Origin: Cylindrotheca closterium
Taxonomy: Eukaryota > Bacillariophyta > Bacillariophyceae > Bacillariales > Bacillariaceae
Direction: 5' to 3'
Assembly: GCA_933822405.4 (NCBI GenBank)
Contig: CAKOGP040002391.1
Location: 59,056-123,055 of the forward strand
Length of the DNA stretch: 64,000 bases
The position numbers and the translations under genes are program-made. The notes under the pieces were generated by a model. That model was not told the DNA's origin. It did no database searches and worked only from the letters and a program-made list of their open reading frames with translations. Shown here piece after piece: positions 39,948-50,920 of the stretch. The first letter of the stretch is position 1. Each line of letters starts with the position of its first letter.

Positions 39948-41252
39948 TGTTGTGTAAGAATTGCTACCGGTTCAGTACGTGCTGTTTGTTCTATAGGAGT
40001 TTTGATCGAACTGTTTGTGTTCGTTCTGTTTGTGTTCGTTCTGTTTGTTGGATCAAAGAAAGAAGGAGCAGCGTGTTTGTGAGATTGATGGTTTGTTTCT
40101 TTGTTTGTGTTTCTTTGTTTGTTTGATGATATGGTTCATGATGATATGTGACACAATGTGTAATGTGATGCGATGTGATTATTCTTCCAATGGAAAGATC
40201 TTGAAATCTTGGCGTGTCTGATCATGAAGAATCAATCGTATCGCGGCAAAGCAATAGCAATAGCCATAGCCATAGCATCAATCCATTGTATGGCCAATTT
40301 AGCCATCATCACTTTATCATTGTGATGTGTCAAAGTGCCAAGTCAAAAGCGATGAAAGAAAGCGAGAAGAGTCGCTTGTAGTGTGGAGTGTAAACACAAT
40401 TGTTTGTATTGGTTTGTATTGTATTGCATTGCATTGCATTGCATTGTGTTATTCATTCATACATTCGTACGGTTTCATATCATTGGTCATCATATCATGG
40501 TCGCATGGAAGATACCCAAACACACATCACGTTCCATCATTGCCAGCATCCTACTTACATCCAAACTACTGCAAGGAATAGAAAGTTTTGACGGTAGGCT
40601 TTGTTGCTGGTCCAACAAGGTATGTGGGAAAATGTACTTTTCGGGAGGTAGGTGGACAGATGGTACTTTGGGCTGTTTTCGATTCTGGTACATGGTCTAC
40701 GTGGATCTACGGTTCTTTGGATGAGAATACTGCCTGCCACGATCGCAGAACCTGGTACTTGATTCCTGTAGCGTTTCTGCGAAGACATAGTCGAATCCTT
40801 CGACTCTCACGGGCTTGGCCAATCATCGTTCGTGATGACCAAACACGGAATGCGTTCCGGAGAAGGTCTCAAAAGCGGCGCGCGCCTGTCAAACCTCCGG
40901 GTGTCACTGCGCCAGGATTTCATTATCGTGTCGGGAAGAAGAGTGGGATGATGGATTGCGATTTGCGACGCATGCATGTTCAATGATGGATGCAATCATT
41001 CATTTATTCGGCTGGGTTGTCGGGTTTTCGGGTTTGCGATGATCTATATCATATACAGTCATACAGTACACTACAATCTACCATTTATTGAATCTAATGT
41101 AATCATTTTAGCCTATTCATTGATTTCTATTTCATGTTGATCTTGGTATTGCTGTTGCTGTTGCTTCCATTATGGTATTGCGAGTCAATACCAAAAAAGT
41201 CATTCGACAACAACAACAACAACAAGCATCCCCTACAGTAAGTGCATCATGC
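39948..41252. other. Intergenic with several short tandem repeats
   Basis: No supported gene. TTCGTTCTGTTTGTG repeats upstream of the HMG gene at about 40018-40050, AATAGC/CATAGC hexamers at about 40246-40277, and ATTGC pentamers at about 40420-40446. The frames at 40383-40986 overlap each other and have no recognisable product. Confidence 0.5.
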
Positions 41253-43724
41253 TCACAAAGATGGTTCGCTTGGTTCCTCCCAAGACGATCGGACCGTCTG
41301 ACGATGATGATGGTGACTCTTGGTATAGGGTGCATTCACATTGTACGTGTACATTATTTGTGGCTGCTCCTCCTCCATGTCAAGGCGACGATGCTGATGA
41401 TGATAATGATTGCGTGGTTGTTGACGAAAGGAAGACTCTCGTTGATGAAAGTGGGTGTAACTGCTGCCAAGAGATGACTCGCCCTCTTCCTCGTATCCAC
41501 GATCATCAACAGCAACACGATCATCAACAGCAACACGATCACCACGATACTTGTTACCAGCGTATAGGAGACGACTCTCCATGGAATACGCTAGTGAACC
41601 CACAGGACTGGATTCAGTGTAACATTCTGGGTTCTCGGGACTGCCAGTAGTAGTAGGAGTAGAAATTGTGGTCCTTGGCTCGTGATACTCTTCTAATCCC
41701 CCGTATGATGGTACTGGTGGTCGTCGGGATACCCCATCTCGTTGTTCCGAATACCGCAAGAGTTCCGATTCGTCTTCGTCGTAGGATTCGGTAGACTCGT
41801 CATTGTTGTTATTCGAAGCCACCGATCGACTTTGAAAGAGGCGGCGTTCCATCACTTGGCTGTATTCTTCATGAAGACGACGGCTTCGATTCAATTTGCT
41901 GCTTTCGTAGCTAGTACTACTAGGATCGGTACTGGACTCGTCTACTCCTCCTCCTCCTCCTTCAGGATGAGTCATCATCTTGCCACCATATCTGCTTCGA
42001 GACTTGATTCGGTGGCGACTGCCCGACGCAACTGTGCTGGATTTGGGGGACTTGCCTCGACTTATTGGCTGTGGCTGATCGTCACGTCCTTCGACGATAA
42101 CCTGATAATCCATGATCATGCCAGCGTTTTGTTCGACTTGACCTACTTCCAGTGGGGGTTGGCCCATGGGTTTGACGACAGGACCAGTAGGATGATGATG
42201 ATGATGATGATGATTCACAATTGGGATTTCGTAGGCCAATGGCGCCCATTGCGCCATGGCGGCATACATGTACGTCTCGTTACGAATCAAGAAATCAATT
42301 ATCTTCTTCTTCTTGGAGACTGGAAAGTTCTTGGTACCAACCATTCCCATACTGTCGTCCACAATGACACAAGTGATTTCGGCAATCCCGCGGTCCACCT
42401 CGCGGTGTCCAAAATTGCGCATTTGCTGGCGGGCCCAACTCTTCGACGACGGTGGCCAGGATGGATAGGAATCCACAACTTCCAAAAACTTGGGCAAGTA
42501 CATGCGACGGTATTCGTCTTCGTACTTGTCCGAGTATTCCTTGGTGTAACGACCAAAGTATCCTCCCTCTGCTGGTAATTTGCCATCGTCGTCCAGGTTC
42601 AGAGGCATGGGAGCAGCGCTTCCTCCTTGACAACTGGCGGCTCTCGAGACAAGACCAGCAAGAGTCATCTTCTCGGTACCTTCCATGAATCCAGCAGACA
42701 TGGATTCAATCTTGTCCAACCATCCATGGACTTTGCTATCCCCATACATCATCTTGTCCAACCACGAGGATCGATCACCAGTCGTGCTGCTGTTGGATTC
42801 GTTGGCGGAATGATGGGGCATGATGTCTCGTAGAGTTGGCATGCTGTTGATTCCACTGGGCGGGTTTTCCCAAAAGCAAATCATGCGAACTTCAGCGGCT
42901 CTGCGGGCAATGTATTCAGGAGCCGCAATCTCATGTCTTGGATCTGGTACGCCCATTCGGAAGCACATGCGACCTGGATTCGACCAATCACTGTCCATTT
43001 GTTTGATCAAGATGGCTTCGCTGTCCATTTCCATGTTCGGAAAGTAGTACCACTTGTGACAGTTCGCATGCCTTGAATTCAAGGTGTAGTATCCTTCCAC
43101 GGAAGATTTCCCGTCTCGTCGATGTTCCCTTTTATTATCTCTGGCAATAATGTAATCGTCTGGTTTCACGGATGAACGCTCGTCCATGAGGGCCAATTGC
43201 TGGTATTGCCCAAGATTTTGTTCTTCTTCATCTTCAATGAAGCGCCAGAGACTCATAACACTGTATCGTTGGTATCGGTGATCCTTTCCTGCTAGTGAGA
43301 CTGCCATTTCATCACTGACTCGACTGGAAGTGGAGGTCTGTGGCTTGGAAAAGGCATAGAGATCGTCCATGCCTTGAAGTTGTTCCGAATCCAACTTGGG
43401 ACCAGCATTATCATGAATTTGCATATTGAGACACACGACTTTCTCACATCCCAGCTTGTTCTCTACCACAGAGATGACTTCATCAAAATATTGGTGCTGG
43501 AGTCCTTCATCCTGTTGGGAACGAAAAAAGTCACCTGTGGTCATCATGGTTGGACATTGGATGAATTCAAAGCTGGATTCATCCAGCGTCAAGTTGGGAT
43601 TACCACGTCCATCCTCAATACCGAAGGTTGGTATCGTCGACTCGGTGAGAGCTTCACTCTGTTCTTCGCCAGTTTGTTCGACGGCATCGAAGAATCCCTC
43701 GAGGGCTTGCTGTTGACTGGTCAT
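41253..43724 (-). CDS. AsaB/CmcJ-like oxygenase-type domain fused to an unknown domain
   Basis: 823 residues from the ATG at 43724. The N-terminal half matches the pattern of the AsaB/CmcJ hydroxylase-methoxylase family: NxW-like MSLWRFI (about 157), ALMDERS (about 178), HKWYYFPNM (223-231), ILIKQMDSD (238-246), CFRMGVPDP and AAEVRMICFW (276-285). In fungi and bacteria these enzymes hydroxylate or desaturate secondary metabolites. The substrate here is unknown. The second half has a block with TLAGLVSRAA, EGGYFGRYTKEY and a conserved-looking EITCVIVDDSMGMVGTKNF, which I do not recognise. An (H)7-8 run near 510 and a long disordered Ser/Arg/Glu tail follow. Two VAVDDR repeats near the end reflect an 18-bp tandem repeat at about 41505-41545. 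Confidence 0.72.
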   Translation of the reverse strand: MTSQQQALEGFFDAVEQTGEEQSEALTESTIPTFGIEDGRGNPNLTLDESSFEFIQCPTMMTTGDFFRSQQDEGLQHQYFDEVISVVENKLGCEKVVCLNMQIHDNAGPKLDSEQLQGMDDLYAFSKPQTSTSSRVSDEMAVSLAGKDHRYQRYSVMSLWRFIEDEEEQNLGQYQQLALMDERSSVKPDDYIIARDNKREHRRDGKSSVEGYYTLNSRHANCHKWYYFPNMEMDSEAILIKQMDSDWSNPGRMCFRMGVPDPRHEIAAPEYIARRAAEVRMICFWENPPSGINSMPTLRDIMPHHSANESNSSTTGDRSSWLDKMMYGDSKVHGWLDKIESMSAGFMEGTEKMTLAGLVSRAASCQGGSAAPMPLNLDDDGKLPAEGGYFGRYTKEYSDKYEDEYRRMYLPKFLEVVDSYPSWPPSSKSWARQQMRNFGHREVDRGIAEITCVIVDDSMGMVGTKNFPVSKKKKIIDFLIRNETYMYAAMAQWAPLAYEIPIVNHHHHHHHPTGPVVKPMGQPPLEVGQVEQNAGMIMDYQVIVEGRDDQPQPISRGKSPKSSTVASGSRHRIKSRSRYGGKMMTHPEGGGGGVDESSTDPSSTSYESSKLNRSRRLHEEYSQVMERRLFQSRSVASNNNNDESTESYDEDESELLRYSEQRDGVSRRPPVPSYGGLEEYHEPRTTISTPTTTGSPENPECYTESSPVGSLAYSMESRLLYAGNKYRGDRVAVDDRVAVDDRGYEEEGESSLGSSYTHFHQRESSFRQQPRNHYHHQHRRLDMEEEQPQIMYTYNVNAPYTKSHHHHRQTVRSSWEEPSEPSL

Positions 43725-44121
43725 GGTCAAAAGTTGGAAGTGTTTCTTCCGATTTTTTGAGATTGAAAGATCTCGTCAATCTGCTCATCAACGGATGTAA
43801 CGTTTGGTATTTAGGAGTTGAAAGCATGTGTATTCCGTTGATCGCCAAATCCCAGATTTGCATCATGATGTTGGGTTGCGTTGAAACGGTCTTGGTGCGT
43901 TGCACGAGTTCGGCTGGCGTTCAGAGCTTTTGACCACTTCGACTACGATACGGAAGCCGACAAAATTACTTATCGGTTTCCTAAACAAAAATGGTCACAA
44001 TACAAATTCTTTGGGGAAGTTCAACCCACTCGTCCTTTTGTTGTGACGATTGCCTCTCTCTTTTATTTTCAATCACCAAGTTACCCTGTAGCAAATCTCA
44101 TACTCTTTCATCTGGAAGACC
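43725..44121. promoter_or_regulatory. Divergent promoter region
   Basis: 397 bp between two divergently transcribed genes. No convincing TATA box was found on either side. The frame at 43881-44186 overlaps the start of the next gene and is taken as chance. Confidence 0.35.
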
Positions 44122-45855
44122 ATGATGGAAGACAAAACCACAGAAACCAACAGTCCACCTTTCGAGGAAAACGTCATGGCAGATGAAGAAGACGATCAGA
44201 CTTCAGCTGCACGAATATTGAATGAGGCAAAACAAGTACTCGTAGAATTGTCAGCCGATCAAGCAGTCGAAGTGGATGAGGCAGATGTGGCGGAACCACC
44301 GCCTACCATGATGAAATCCTTAAGTTTCAGGGTTGGTTTCTCTCGCTTTGCAGCACCACTGGCAGAAATTGACGTGAAACCAATTGAAGAAGGCAACGAG
44401 GAGGATGAAACCGAAGAAGAGCGTCTTGTCAGGGAACAACGGGAGGAAGAACATCGAAAGCTGGAAAAGATGAGGAAAGAAGTAGCAAAGAAAAAGATTG
44501 AATTAGTCCGAATATATGAGATTGGAAAAACAAGGAGACGACAATACAAGACAACTGAGAATGCTCACATACGCGACAAGAATGCAGTTGCCAGGACCTT
44601 ATGGAGGACACGAAAAAGTCATCACATGAATCCATTGTCAGGGATGAAAGACTATAAGAAGCAAATGTTCAAGGTCAGCCTTCCATGTCATGATTCATCC
44701 AATTCTACACTGGCTCATGAAGCCAAATTGTTAAAAGTATGGCACAGCAATCATATACTGGACCATCAGATGGAAATGCTGCACGAACAACAAGAGCTTC
44801 TAATTAGTTTCTTGCATAAGGGAGTCATGAACGAAGCCAGCAAGGACCGTGAAGAAATAACAGGTACACTAAAAGAACAAGTGGAAGCTGCCCGAACGAA
44901 TCGGGATGAACTTCAGGAAGCCTACGAAGCCAGGATGGCAGCGCAACGCAAATATATTGGCAACCTAAAGTTGAAAGAGATGGCGGACGATGAAAAATCC
45001 GTGGACTCGACCGCGCTCGAAGCCGCCAAGCTAGCGGCTGGAGAAATCCAAAGCTTTGAAGCTACCAAGCTAAGAAGATCTGCAGAACTGCGAATTGAAG
45101 CCAAGTTTGGAAGCCTCAAAGAACGAAAGGCCAAGAAAGAAATTCGACAAGAAGTCTTTAATAAAACGTTGGAAAATGTCGAAGAGATCGAGCGAACTTC
45201 CATGGAAAGGGCCAAGAATATTTCGGGTGAAATTCAGTCCGTACTGTCGTCCATTCATGTGCGTTTGGAGGAAGAAGATTTATCGGAACACCCCATTGAA
45301 GAAGAACCGGCTGACACTTCTGAGGCTGATGCTGACGCCGAGGCTGATGAATCAAAGGAATCCACGCCACCACAACCGCTGGATAGATCCTTCAAAGAAG
45401 AACCAGAAGAAGAAGTTACCGAACGTAACGATGATGATGATGACCTCGGAAGCCATCGAATAGCAGCATCACCACAATCGACGAAGAACGGAGACGAACA
45501 CTCACAATCCAGCAAAGGAAGGGTGCACGATCGAAAGGAAAAAGCAGACATTTCTGCGAGATTGGAAATGCTGCGAGCTAAACGGCAACAGCAGCAACAA
45601 CAAGTTGCTGCGAGAGTGTCGAGCAGAAAGCTGGGTTCTTCTCGAAATGGGGCCAAACCAGCAGGGGATGGCACTAAAAAACGAGTAGATTTACTCCAAC
45701 GGGCAAGATCTGCCCGTTCGGCACGATTGGTCACCAAGGATCCAAGCAGCAGAAGCTTAGCCAGTACTCAATCCAAAGATGCCAAACTGGCTGAGCTTCG
45801 GGAACGACGAAGAAATCGTGCTGCTACTACTCCAGCTACTGTTGCCGAATCATAG
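44122..45855 (+). CDS. Coiled-coil protein of unknown function
   Basis: 577 residues, single exon. It is rich in Glu, Lys, Arg and Ala with long helical stretches: about 85-145, with REQREEEHRKLEKMRKEVAKKK (first 20 only matter), and 215-385. A basic patch RTRKSHHMNP lies at about 172. The last 180 residues are acidic then basic and likely disordered (EEEPADTSEADADAEADES; RAKRQQQQQQVAARVSSRK). No catalytic motif, signal peptide or membrane segment. The shape suggests a cytoskeletal, centrosomal or scaffold protein, but this is only inference from composition. It sits divergent to the AsaB-like gene. Confidence 0.7.
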   Translation: MMEDKTTETNSPPFEENVMADEEDDQTSAARILNEAKQVLVELSADQAVEVDEADVAEPPPTMMKSLSFRVGFSRFAAPLAEIDVKPIEEGNEEDETEEERLVREQREEEHRKLEKMRKEVAKKKIELVRIYEIGKTRRRQYKTTENAHIRDKNAVARTLWRTRKSHHMNPLSGMKDYKKQMFKVSLPCHDSSNSTLAHEAKLLKVWHSNHILDHQMEMLHEQQELLISFLHKGVMNEASKDREEITGTLKEQVEAARTNRDELQEAYEARMAAQRKYIGNLKLKEMADDEKSVDSTALEAAKLAAGEIQSFEATKLRRSAELRIEAKFGSLKERKAKKEIRQEVFNKTLENVEEIERTSMERAKNISGEIQSVLSSIHVRLEEEDLSEHPIEEEPADTSEADADAEADESKESTPPQPLDRSFKEEPEEEVTERNDDDDDLGSHRIAASPQSTKNGDEHSQSSKGRVHDRKEKADISARLEMLRAKRQQQQQQVAARVSSRKLGSSRNGAKPAGDGTKKRVDLLQRARSARSARLVTKDPSSRSLASTQSKDAKLAELRERRRNRAATTPATVAES

Positions 45856-46157
45856 GTATATGGCATGATGATGCGACTACATTGTTTTACACAGTGTTCT
45901 TATAATTGTAAGCGTATAGTTTCAAGGGGAATTCTGCTGTTAATCAGTGTAGATCTCTGATGCCTCGGCATGGCCAATAAGATCAAATCCTAAAGTACTG
46001 TAGTAGGTGTCGGCATTTTTGTGTCTCACATAATGCGCGCGGTCATTTCTCAGTGTTTTGTGTTGAAGATTTAAAAGAAACACAATATAGTAAGCAAAAC
46101 CTGAAGTCATCATAACAGATCTTTCATCTCTATTGCAATTCAAACGATTCCAAGAAG
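45856..46157. other. Intergenic, no gene seen
   Basis: 302 bp separating the coiled-coil gene from the sulfotransferase-like gene. No TATA box or terminator could be called. Confidence 0.5.
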
Positions 46158-47138
46158 ATGTCATCCTCATCAAAACTAGAAGAAGGAGAAGCCCAACAGA
46201 AGGGCATTCAAGTCATATGCGCCGGCTTGGGCCGAACAGGAACCATGAGCTTGACGGAAGCTCTAAACAAGTTGGGATACAAAACGTATCATTATTTGCA
46301 CTTTTCGCATCAATATGCTTGGGCAGAATTGGCCGATGGCAAGCGCACTCCACAGGACATAATCCAATTGATTGCCAAAGATGGCTACACTGCGACGTTG
46401 GAGAATCCAACCTGTGATATTTACCAAGATATTTTGGCGGAATATCCAAATGCCAAAGTCATACTTACGGTACGGGACACACCCGAAAAGTTTTGCAAAA
46501 GTTGGAAGACTCTCTTTGATACAATGGTATTGACCGAAAAGAAGTTCACTTGGAAGTATCCCAGCTTTTTTGGCTACATACCACTCTTTGCCAACTTGAA
46601 AAAGATTCGGTTCTTTATGGGAACGACTCACCTGGGATTGAAGCCAGGCGAGTTGACGCATGGTTGGAGGGAAAAAGGCGATGAATGGTTGGCAGAACAA
46701 TACATAAGGCACAATGAACATGTCAAAGCGAATGCGAAGCCAGAAAACCTGCTGATCTTTAACGTGAAGGAAGGTTGGGGACCATTGTGCAAATTTCTTG
46801 GAAAGGAAGCTCCACCAGACGACGAACCCTTTCCCAATGTCCAGGTCAATACGACAGAATCACTTTTGGAATTGCGTAGATCGTTTCGAACTGTTACCTA
46901 TATGTGGATTCCAATGATTCTCGGACTTGGAGCAACAGCTTTCTTTGCTGTGACCCTCGGAAGAAGCTTCTTCACGGGCGGTTCGAAATCAGCAACAAGC
47001 ACGAGCACAAGCACAAGCACAAGGGCACCATCATCCCCATCACAGGCATCTTCCAATGCAGAATTACTGAAAGCAGTTTCCGCTGCTGTTCCATCTTCAC
47101 TGTTTCCGCGTGCGAGATCTTCACAAGGAAGCCTATGA
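46158..47138 (+). CDS. Sulfotransferase-family P-loop protein with C-terminal membrane anchor
   Basis: 326 residues, single exon. The N-terminal PAPS-binding loop appears as CAGLGRTGTMSLTEAL (21-36), and the 3'-phosphate site as TVRDTPEKFCKSW (104-116). Both are typical of the Sulfotransfer_4-like group. PAPS-dependent sulfation of an unknown acceptor is the family function. The same fold also includes members of uncertain activity. A single membrane segment at about 251-270 is followed by a Ser/Thr-rich tail ending SSLFPRARSSQGSL. If tail-anchored, the catalytic domain faces the cytosol. The tail (from the anchor on) and part of the 3' flank have a separate copy at 50921-51211 on the other side of the right inverted-repeat arm. 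Confidence 0.82.
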   Translation: MSSSSKLEEGEAQQKGIQVICAGLGRTGTMSLTEALNKLGYKTYHYLHFSHQYAWAELADGKRTPQDIIQLIAKDGYTATLENPTCDIYQDILAEYPNAKVILTVRDTPEKFCKSWKTLFDTMVLTEKKFTWKYPSFFGYIPLFANLKKIRFFMGTTHLGLKPGELTHGWREKGDEWLAEQYIRHNEHVKANAKPENLLIFNVKEGWGPLCKFLGKEAPPDDEPFPNVQVNTTESLLELRRSFRTVTYMWIPMILGLGATAFFAVTLGRSFFTGGSKSATSTSTSTSTRAPSSPSQASSNAELLKAVSAAVPSSLFPRARSSQGSL

Positions 47139-47932
47139 CTCGATTATTCATTCAGAAGCAATGTAGTCCGTTGAATGAATCTTGTTTTCGAATCATTGTC
47201 AGCTAAACAATCATTTTGTGTTATGCACATCCGAAAGTCTACACTGAAAGCCGCTGTCTACTGTTGACTATTTAATTTTGTACGATGAAGAAGAAAGGAC
47301 GCAAGACGATTTTACTTTTGTGAATTTGTCTGTGGATATCGACTTCGAAACATTGGTGTCAGTGGTCGTGATTGTGTGAATGAATGTGGCGAATAATATA
47401 TGTACATTCGAGGAGTAGAAGAGGAATGCTTCCAAGTTGCATATTTTGGTACGGCATCTGGAAGCCACATCGACATGAAGACGAGTACTAGAAGCGTGGG
47501 CTGGTGGGTTAACAAAAAGCATAAACCACAAGCAGGAGCCAGTCAATCGCAAATATTAAACGACCGCAATGTCGTGATTGCGTGATAAAGTAGATTGCTA
47601 TTTTGCTATAGATGACGAGTATAGAGTATGGTTTTCCAATTGCCAATATGTGAGTTTATATCAATACTGTATGTGCGATACCGGTAGCTTTCTGGATGAA
47701 TGAATGAATGAATCAATCCGGTACCAAAAAAAGCCGTTTACACCCGCTTTGTGGCGGTTGATACCCGTTCGTTGAACATGTGTACGGGGGGAAACGCAAC
47801 ACCGTCCACCGAGACCACCAAACGAGGATTCGAAGGAGTCAATCGTGTTAAAAACACGGCAAATTGGCGATCTCCAACCCGCCGTGGTTTTCACTCCACA
47901 CCGCCTCAACGCAACACCTCACAATTTCCATT
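47139..47932. other. Intergenic, start of right inverted-repeat arm
   Basis: No supported gene. The first 150 bp resemble the region after 51211. From about 47808 on, the sequence belongs to the inverted-repeat arm. Confidence 0.5.
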
Positions 47933-50604
47933 ATGAACCTCTTTGAATCAACAACAACAACAACAACAATCATGACCAACTACATCACTACCTTTGTCAA
48001 TCAAGAAAGCTTGAAAAGCATCAGCTTTCCCAAGTTACCTCGAATGAGTGCCATCACTCAACAACAACAAGAACAACCAGTTCAAGAAACCATCATTACC
48101 GGTTTGGTTTGTGCAGTCGCAATCGTGTCACTTCGGTACATGGTACTCGACACTTACCGAACCTATCAGAGACTTTGCAGGGAATGGAACAGACGACAGC
48201 CTCCTGTTTCCATCCTTCGTCGTCCAGAAGGCGGGTCTCGCAAGAAAAACCGAAGTTGGTTTGGTGTGTTCATCAGAAAACCAAATCGTGTCCGTTTCGC
48301 CAAAATCTTTCGTCGAACCTTTGTCCCAAACAAGCAAGAGCTACAATCTCGCAGGGAATGCTGGGGTCTGATTCAATGGCGCATTCAACTTCACGACGAA
48401 GTACTTCCGGAGATAGAGAACACCGTGAGATTCGTTCCACACACTCCTGTGTCCATTCTTCGTCCTTCAAGACAAGATTGGGGATCACCCAAACCAACCT
48501 CTTCAAGCCGAGTCCAATTCGCCCCTAAGACTCGAAGGAGAAACTTCATTCCCGACGAGCAAGATCTTCAGTCCCGAAGGCAGCTAATTCGTCAAATTGA
48601 CCGCAAGATCAAGAGACGGAATGCCCGACGCTTGATGATCGATTTCAAACCTACGGTGCTTGCCACCATTATCGAAGATCCAGCAGAAGAAGATTCGAGT
48701 GACATTGACTCGTCTTTGGATACTGGATTTATTGATGGCAAAATCGACTCTGAAACCATTGCAATTGCGCTCGAGGACCACCGACAAATGCTTCCAACGG
48801 TCCTTCAGGACATGCTCTCCAATATTCCAGTACCAATGGATTTGGATGACGACGACAACAACGACGACGAGCCCTGCATGGAAGAACAAGCACCATTGTC
48901 ACTCAAGCGAACCGCAACTTCCTGCCTTATTTCATCCAGACCCACCAAGCGTCGCAAAATGAATTCATCATCTACAGTTCCAACTTGCGCTGCAACATGG
49001 GCCAAACGAACCAACGAACTCTTCACTCCTTTGCTGCCTGTCCTAATCGAAGATCCAGAAGAAGACGGCGACGAGAGCGACATTGACTCGTCGTTGGATG
49101 CTGGATTCAACGATGACATCGCCAATGAACGATCGACTCATCTTGCCAAAGCTGGCGCTATTTGGGTCAAGAAGGCCGAGGAGATCGTGGCCGAGAAGGC
49201 GAATTTGAACATGAAGACCAAGGCCGAAAGAGCCAAGTGGGCAAACAAGGCAAGAGCCAGAAGAAGCAAGGGCCAGAATGAGAAAATGTCTGAAAAGAAG
49301 ATCGATTTTGAACCAACCCTTCTTGTCATTATCGAAGATCCAAAGCAGGAGGAAGAAGAAGTCGATGACGTGAACGAGAAGAAGGAATCCAAAACTTCCC
49401 TTCTTGTCATTATCGAAGATCCAGAGGGAGAAGACTTGAGTACCATGGACGAGTCGCCTTTTGATGCTGGATTGATTAATGACGACTTCGATTCTTTGGA
49501 GCAGGATGGTAGCGATGGCGAGATTTTTGCATCACCAACTGAGCAATCTGACAACGCAGCTACGAATGATATTCCTTCTGATGGAATGGGATCTGGATGG
49601 ACCGATTCCGGAAAGCGCTACAGCCGACGGCTACAGCTCAAATTTTCGCCAGATAAGAAGGATCCTTCTACTGAAGCTTTGGGATCTGGCATGACGGAAA
49701 AAGGACGACGATACAGTCGCCGAGTGGTAAATCGAGGAAAAGGTGCCAAATAAAGCACATTCTTGCTACGACTTTGAAAGAGATGAAGTATGATAATAGT
49801 GTGCGACAACACACGAACAACCCATCAGAGAGTGTCACCTGGAAATTCACCCCATCAATTGCATTTACTTTTTTAACCATGATCTCACTTTTTTTTCTTT
49901 TCTCTTTTAGGACATTTTGGCGAGAATACATTTTCGCATTTATTTTATTGTCACACTTCCAAGGGATCCTTCGGAAGGCTAGTGTTTGCCTTTGTGGTTT
50001 CTAGTGGATTGGTCACTCACTAGGTTGCATCGGCGACGCAAAACCAGATGATTTCATGGCTTGCTGCGACTGGGTGCTTCCCTCCAGTCTTGTTTGGCCA
50101 CCTAAAGCGAATCAATCGTTTGGGTGGGACGACGGGGGTGGGATGGGCAGGTCGAGGCTCGTAAGCGCGTCCTGATCAGCAAGATCCCAGATAAGTGGTC
50201 CCTTTAGGATTTGGGATTGGCGTACCTACTTCAAGAACAAGATCATCGATTTGAGATTACTATTTCCAAAGGATTGAAAGGCAAAGCGGAAGCCTCGCTT
50301 GGGATATCAGTGTCATGTGATCCATCACCCTGCTCAAATATGGGGAGCAAGCGATATCCGTCAGACATGTGAACAGCCGTTGTTGCCAATAATAATAATT
50401 TTTTATTGCAATACTCGGTGGTGCATGCAGTATCGCGATGATGGCACTGGACAGAACATCCCAACAAAGGGGCAGCGGCGTCGTACACCATTTTAACTAA
50501 TTACTCCTATAATTGTAGTACAGTACCAGATTGGCATGTCTTATTGATATTCGAATTGAGGTCTTTTGATTATCTTTTACAGTGCTAGTACTTTAGAATG
50601 AACT
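47808..50604 (+). repeat. Right arm of the large inverted repeat
   Basis: Reverse-complement match of 1444-4207 with scattered substitutions and short indels. It contains the complete gene 47933-49753 and about 850 bp of its 3' flank, out to CAGTGCTAGTACTTTAGAATG. The arms lie about 43.6 kb apart. Confidence 0.85.
47933..49753 (+). CDS. Membrane protein with tandem SILR/RVxF motifs (PP1-docking-like), right copy
   Basis: 606 residues and roughly 90 percent alike to the product of 2286-4085 by eye. The ATG at 47933 matches the start of the other copy. The same membrane segment (about 54-74) and module pairs are present: SILR (93-96) with RVRF (119-122), and SILR (174-177) with RVQF (193-196). 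The second RVxF reads RVHF in the other copy: the free x position changed while R, V and F stayed, as expected if the motif is under constraint. The four IIEDP-centred repeats are kept. A short EKMSEKK insertion before the third repeat and DDDDNNDDE near 310 show length drift in the acidic parts only. Probable function as inferred for the left copy. Confidence 0.75.
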   Translation: MNLFESTTTTTTIMTNYITTFVNQESLKSISFPKLPRMSAITQQQQEQPVQETIITGLVCAVAIVSLRYMVLDTYRTYQRLCREWNRRQPPVSILRRPEGGSRKKNRSWFGVFIRKPNRVRFAKIFRRTFVPNKQELQSRRECWGLIQWRIQLHDEVLPEIENTVRFVPHTPVSILRPSRQDWGSPKPTSSSRVQFAPKTRRRNFIPDEQDLQSRRQLIRQIDRKIKRRNARRLMIDFKPTVLATIIEDPAEEDSSDIDSSLDTGFIDGKIDSETIAIALEDHRQMLPTVLQDMLSNIPVPMDLDDDDNNDDEPCMEEQAPLSLKRTATSCLISSRPTKRRKMNSSSTVPTCAATWAKRTNELFTPLLPVLIEDPEEDGDESDIDSSLDAGFNDDIANERSTHLAKAGAIWVKKAEEIVAEKANLNMKTKAERAKWANKARARRSKGQNEKMSEKKIDFEPTLLVIIEDPKQEEEEVDDVNEKKESKTSLLVIIEDPEGEDLSTMDESPFDAGLINDDFDSLEQDGSDGEIFASPTEQSDNAATNDIPSDGMGSGWTDSGKRYSRRLQLKFSPDKKDPSTEALGSGMTEKGRRYSRRVVNRGKGAK

Positions 50605-50920
50605 CCTATCACTCTGTCCGTTTAGAGTCATCCCTGTTCGAACACTTATCGGACGAACGTCAGTACGTACTTCTGGTGCACGCATGCCGGATTTTTTCAA
50701 AAAGCTGTTCTACTGAATTCACCCAAAGGTGTCAACGACGACATCAACTCAGAACTTGTCATAACATTTTCGATCGTAGTTCTTTTCTATCGAGATTCGC
50801 GATTGACGACATCATCCACCTGCAATTGCTTCAGCTTTTCTATTGCTTTCTCCTTCCTTCAGCTTTCAGGACATTGATAGACTTCTAAGTTCTAAATCTC
50901 GCCCAAAGTATTTTGACACG
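49754..50920. other. 3' flank of the right arm and spacer
   Basis: Up to about 50604 this is inverted-repeat sequence, matching 1444-2285. From 50605 to 50920 no gene is supported. Confidence 0.55.

Noticed and set aside
47864..47932. N-terminal extension of the right PP1-motif gene
   Set aside because: The frame opens with TTG rather than ATG and the extension is not shared with the left copy.
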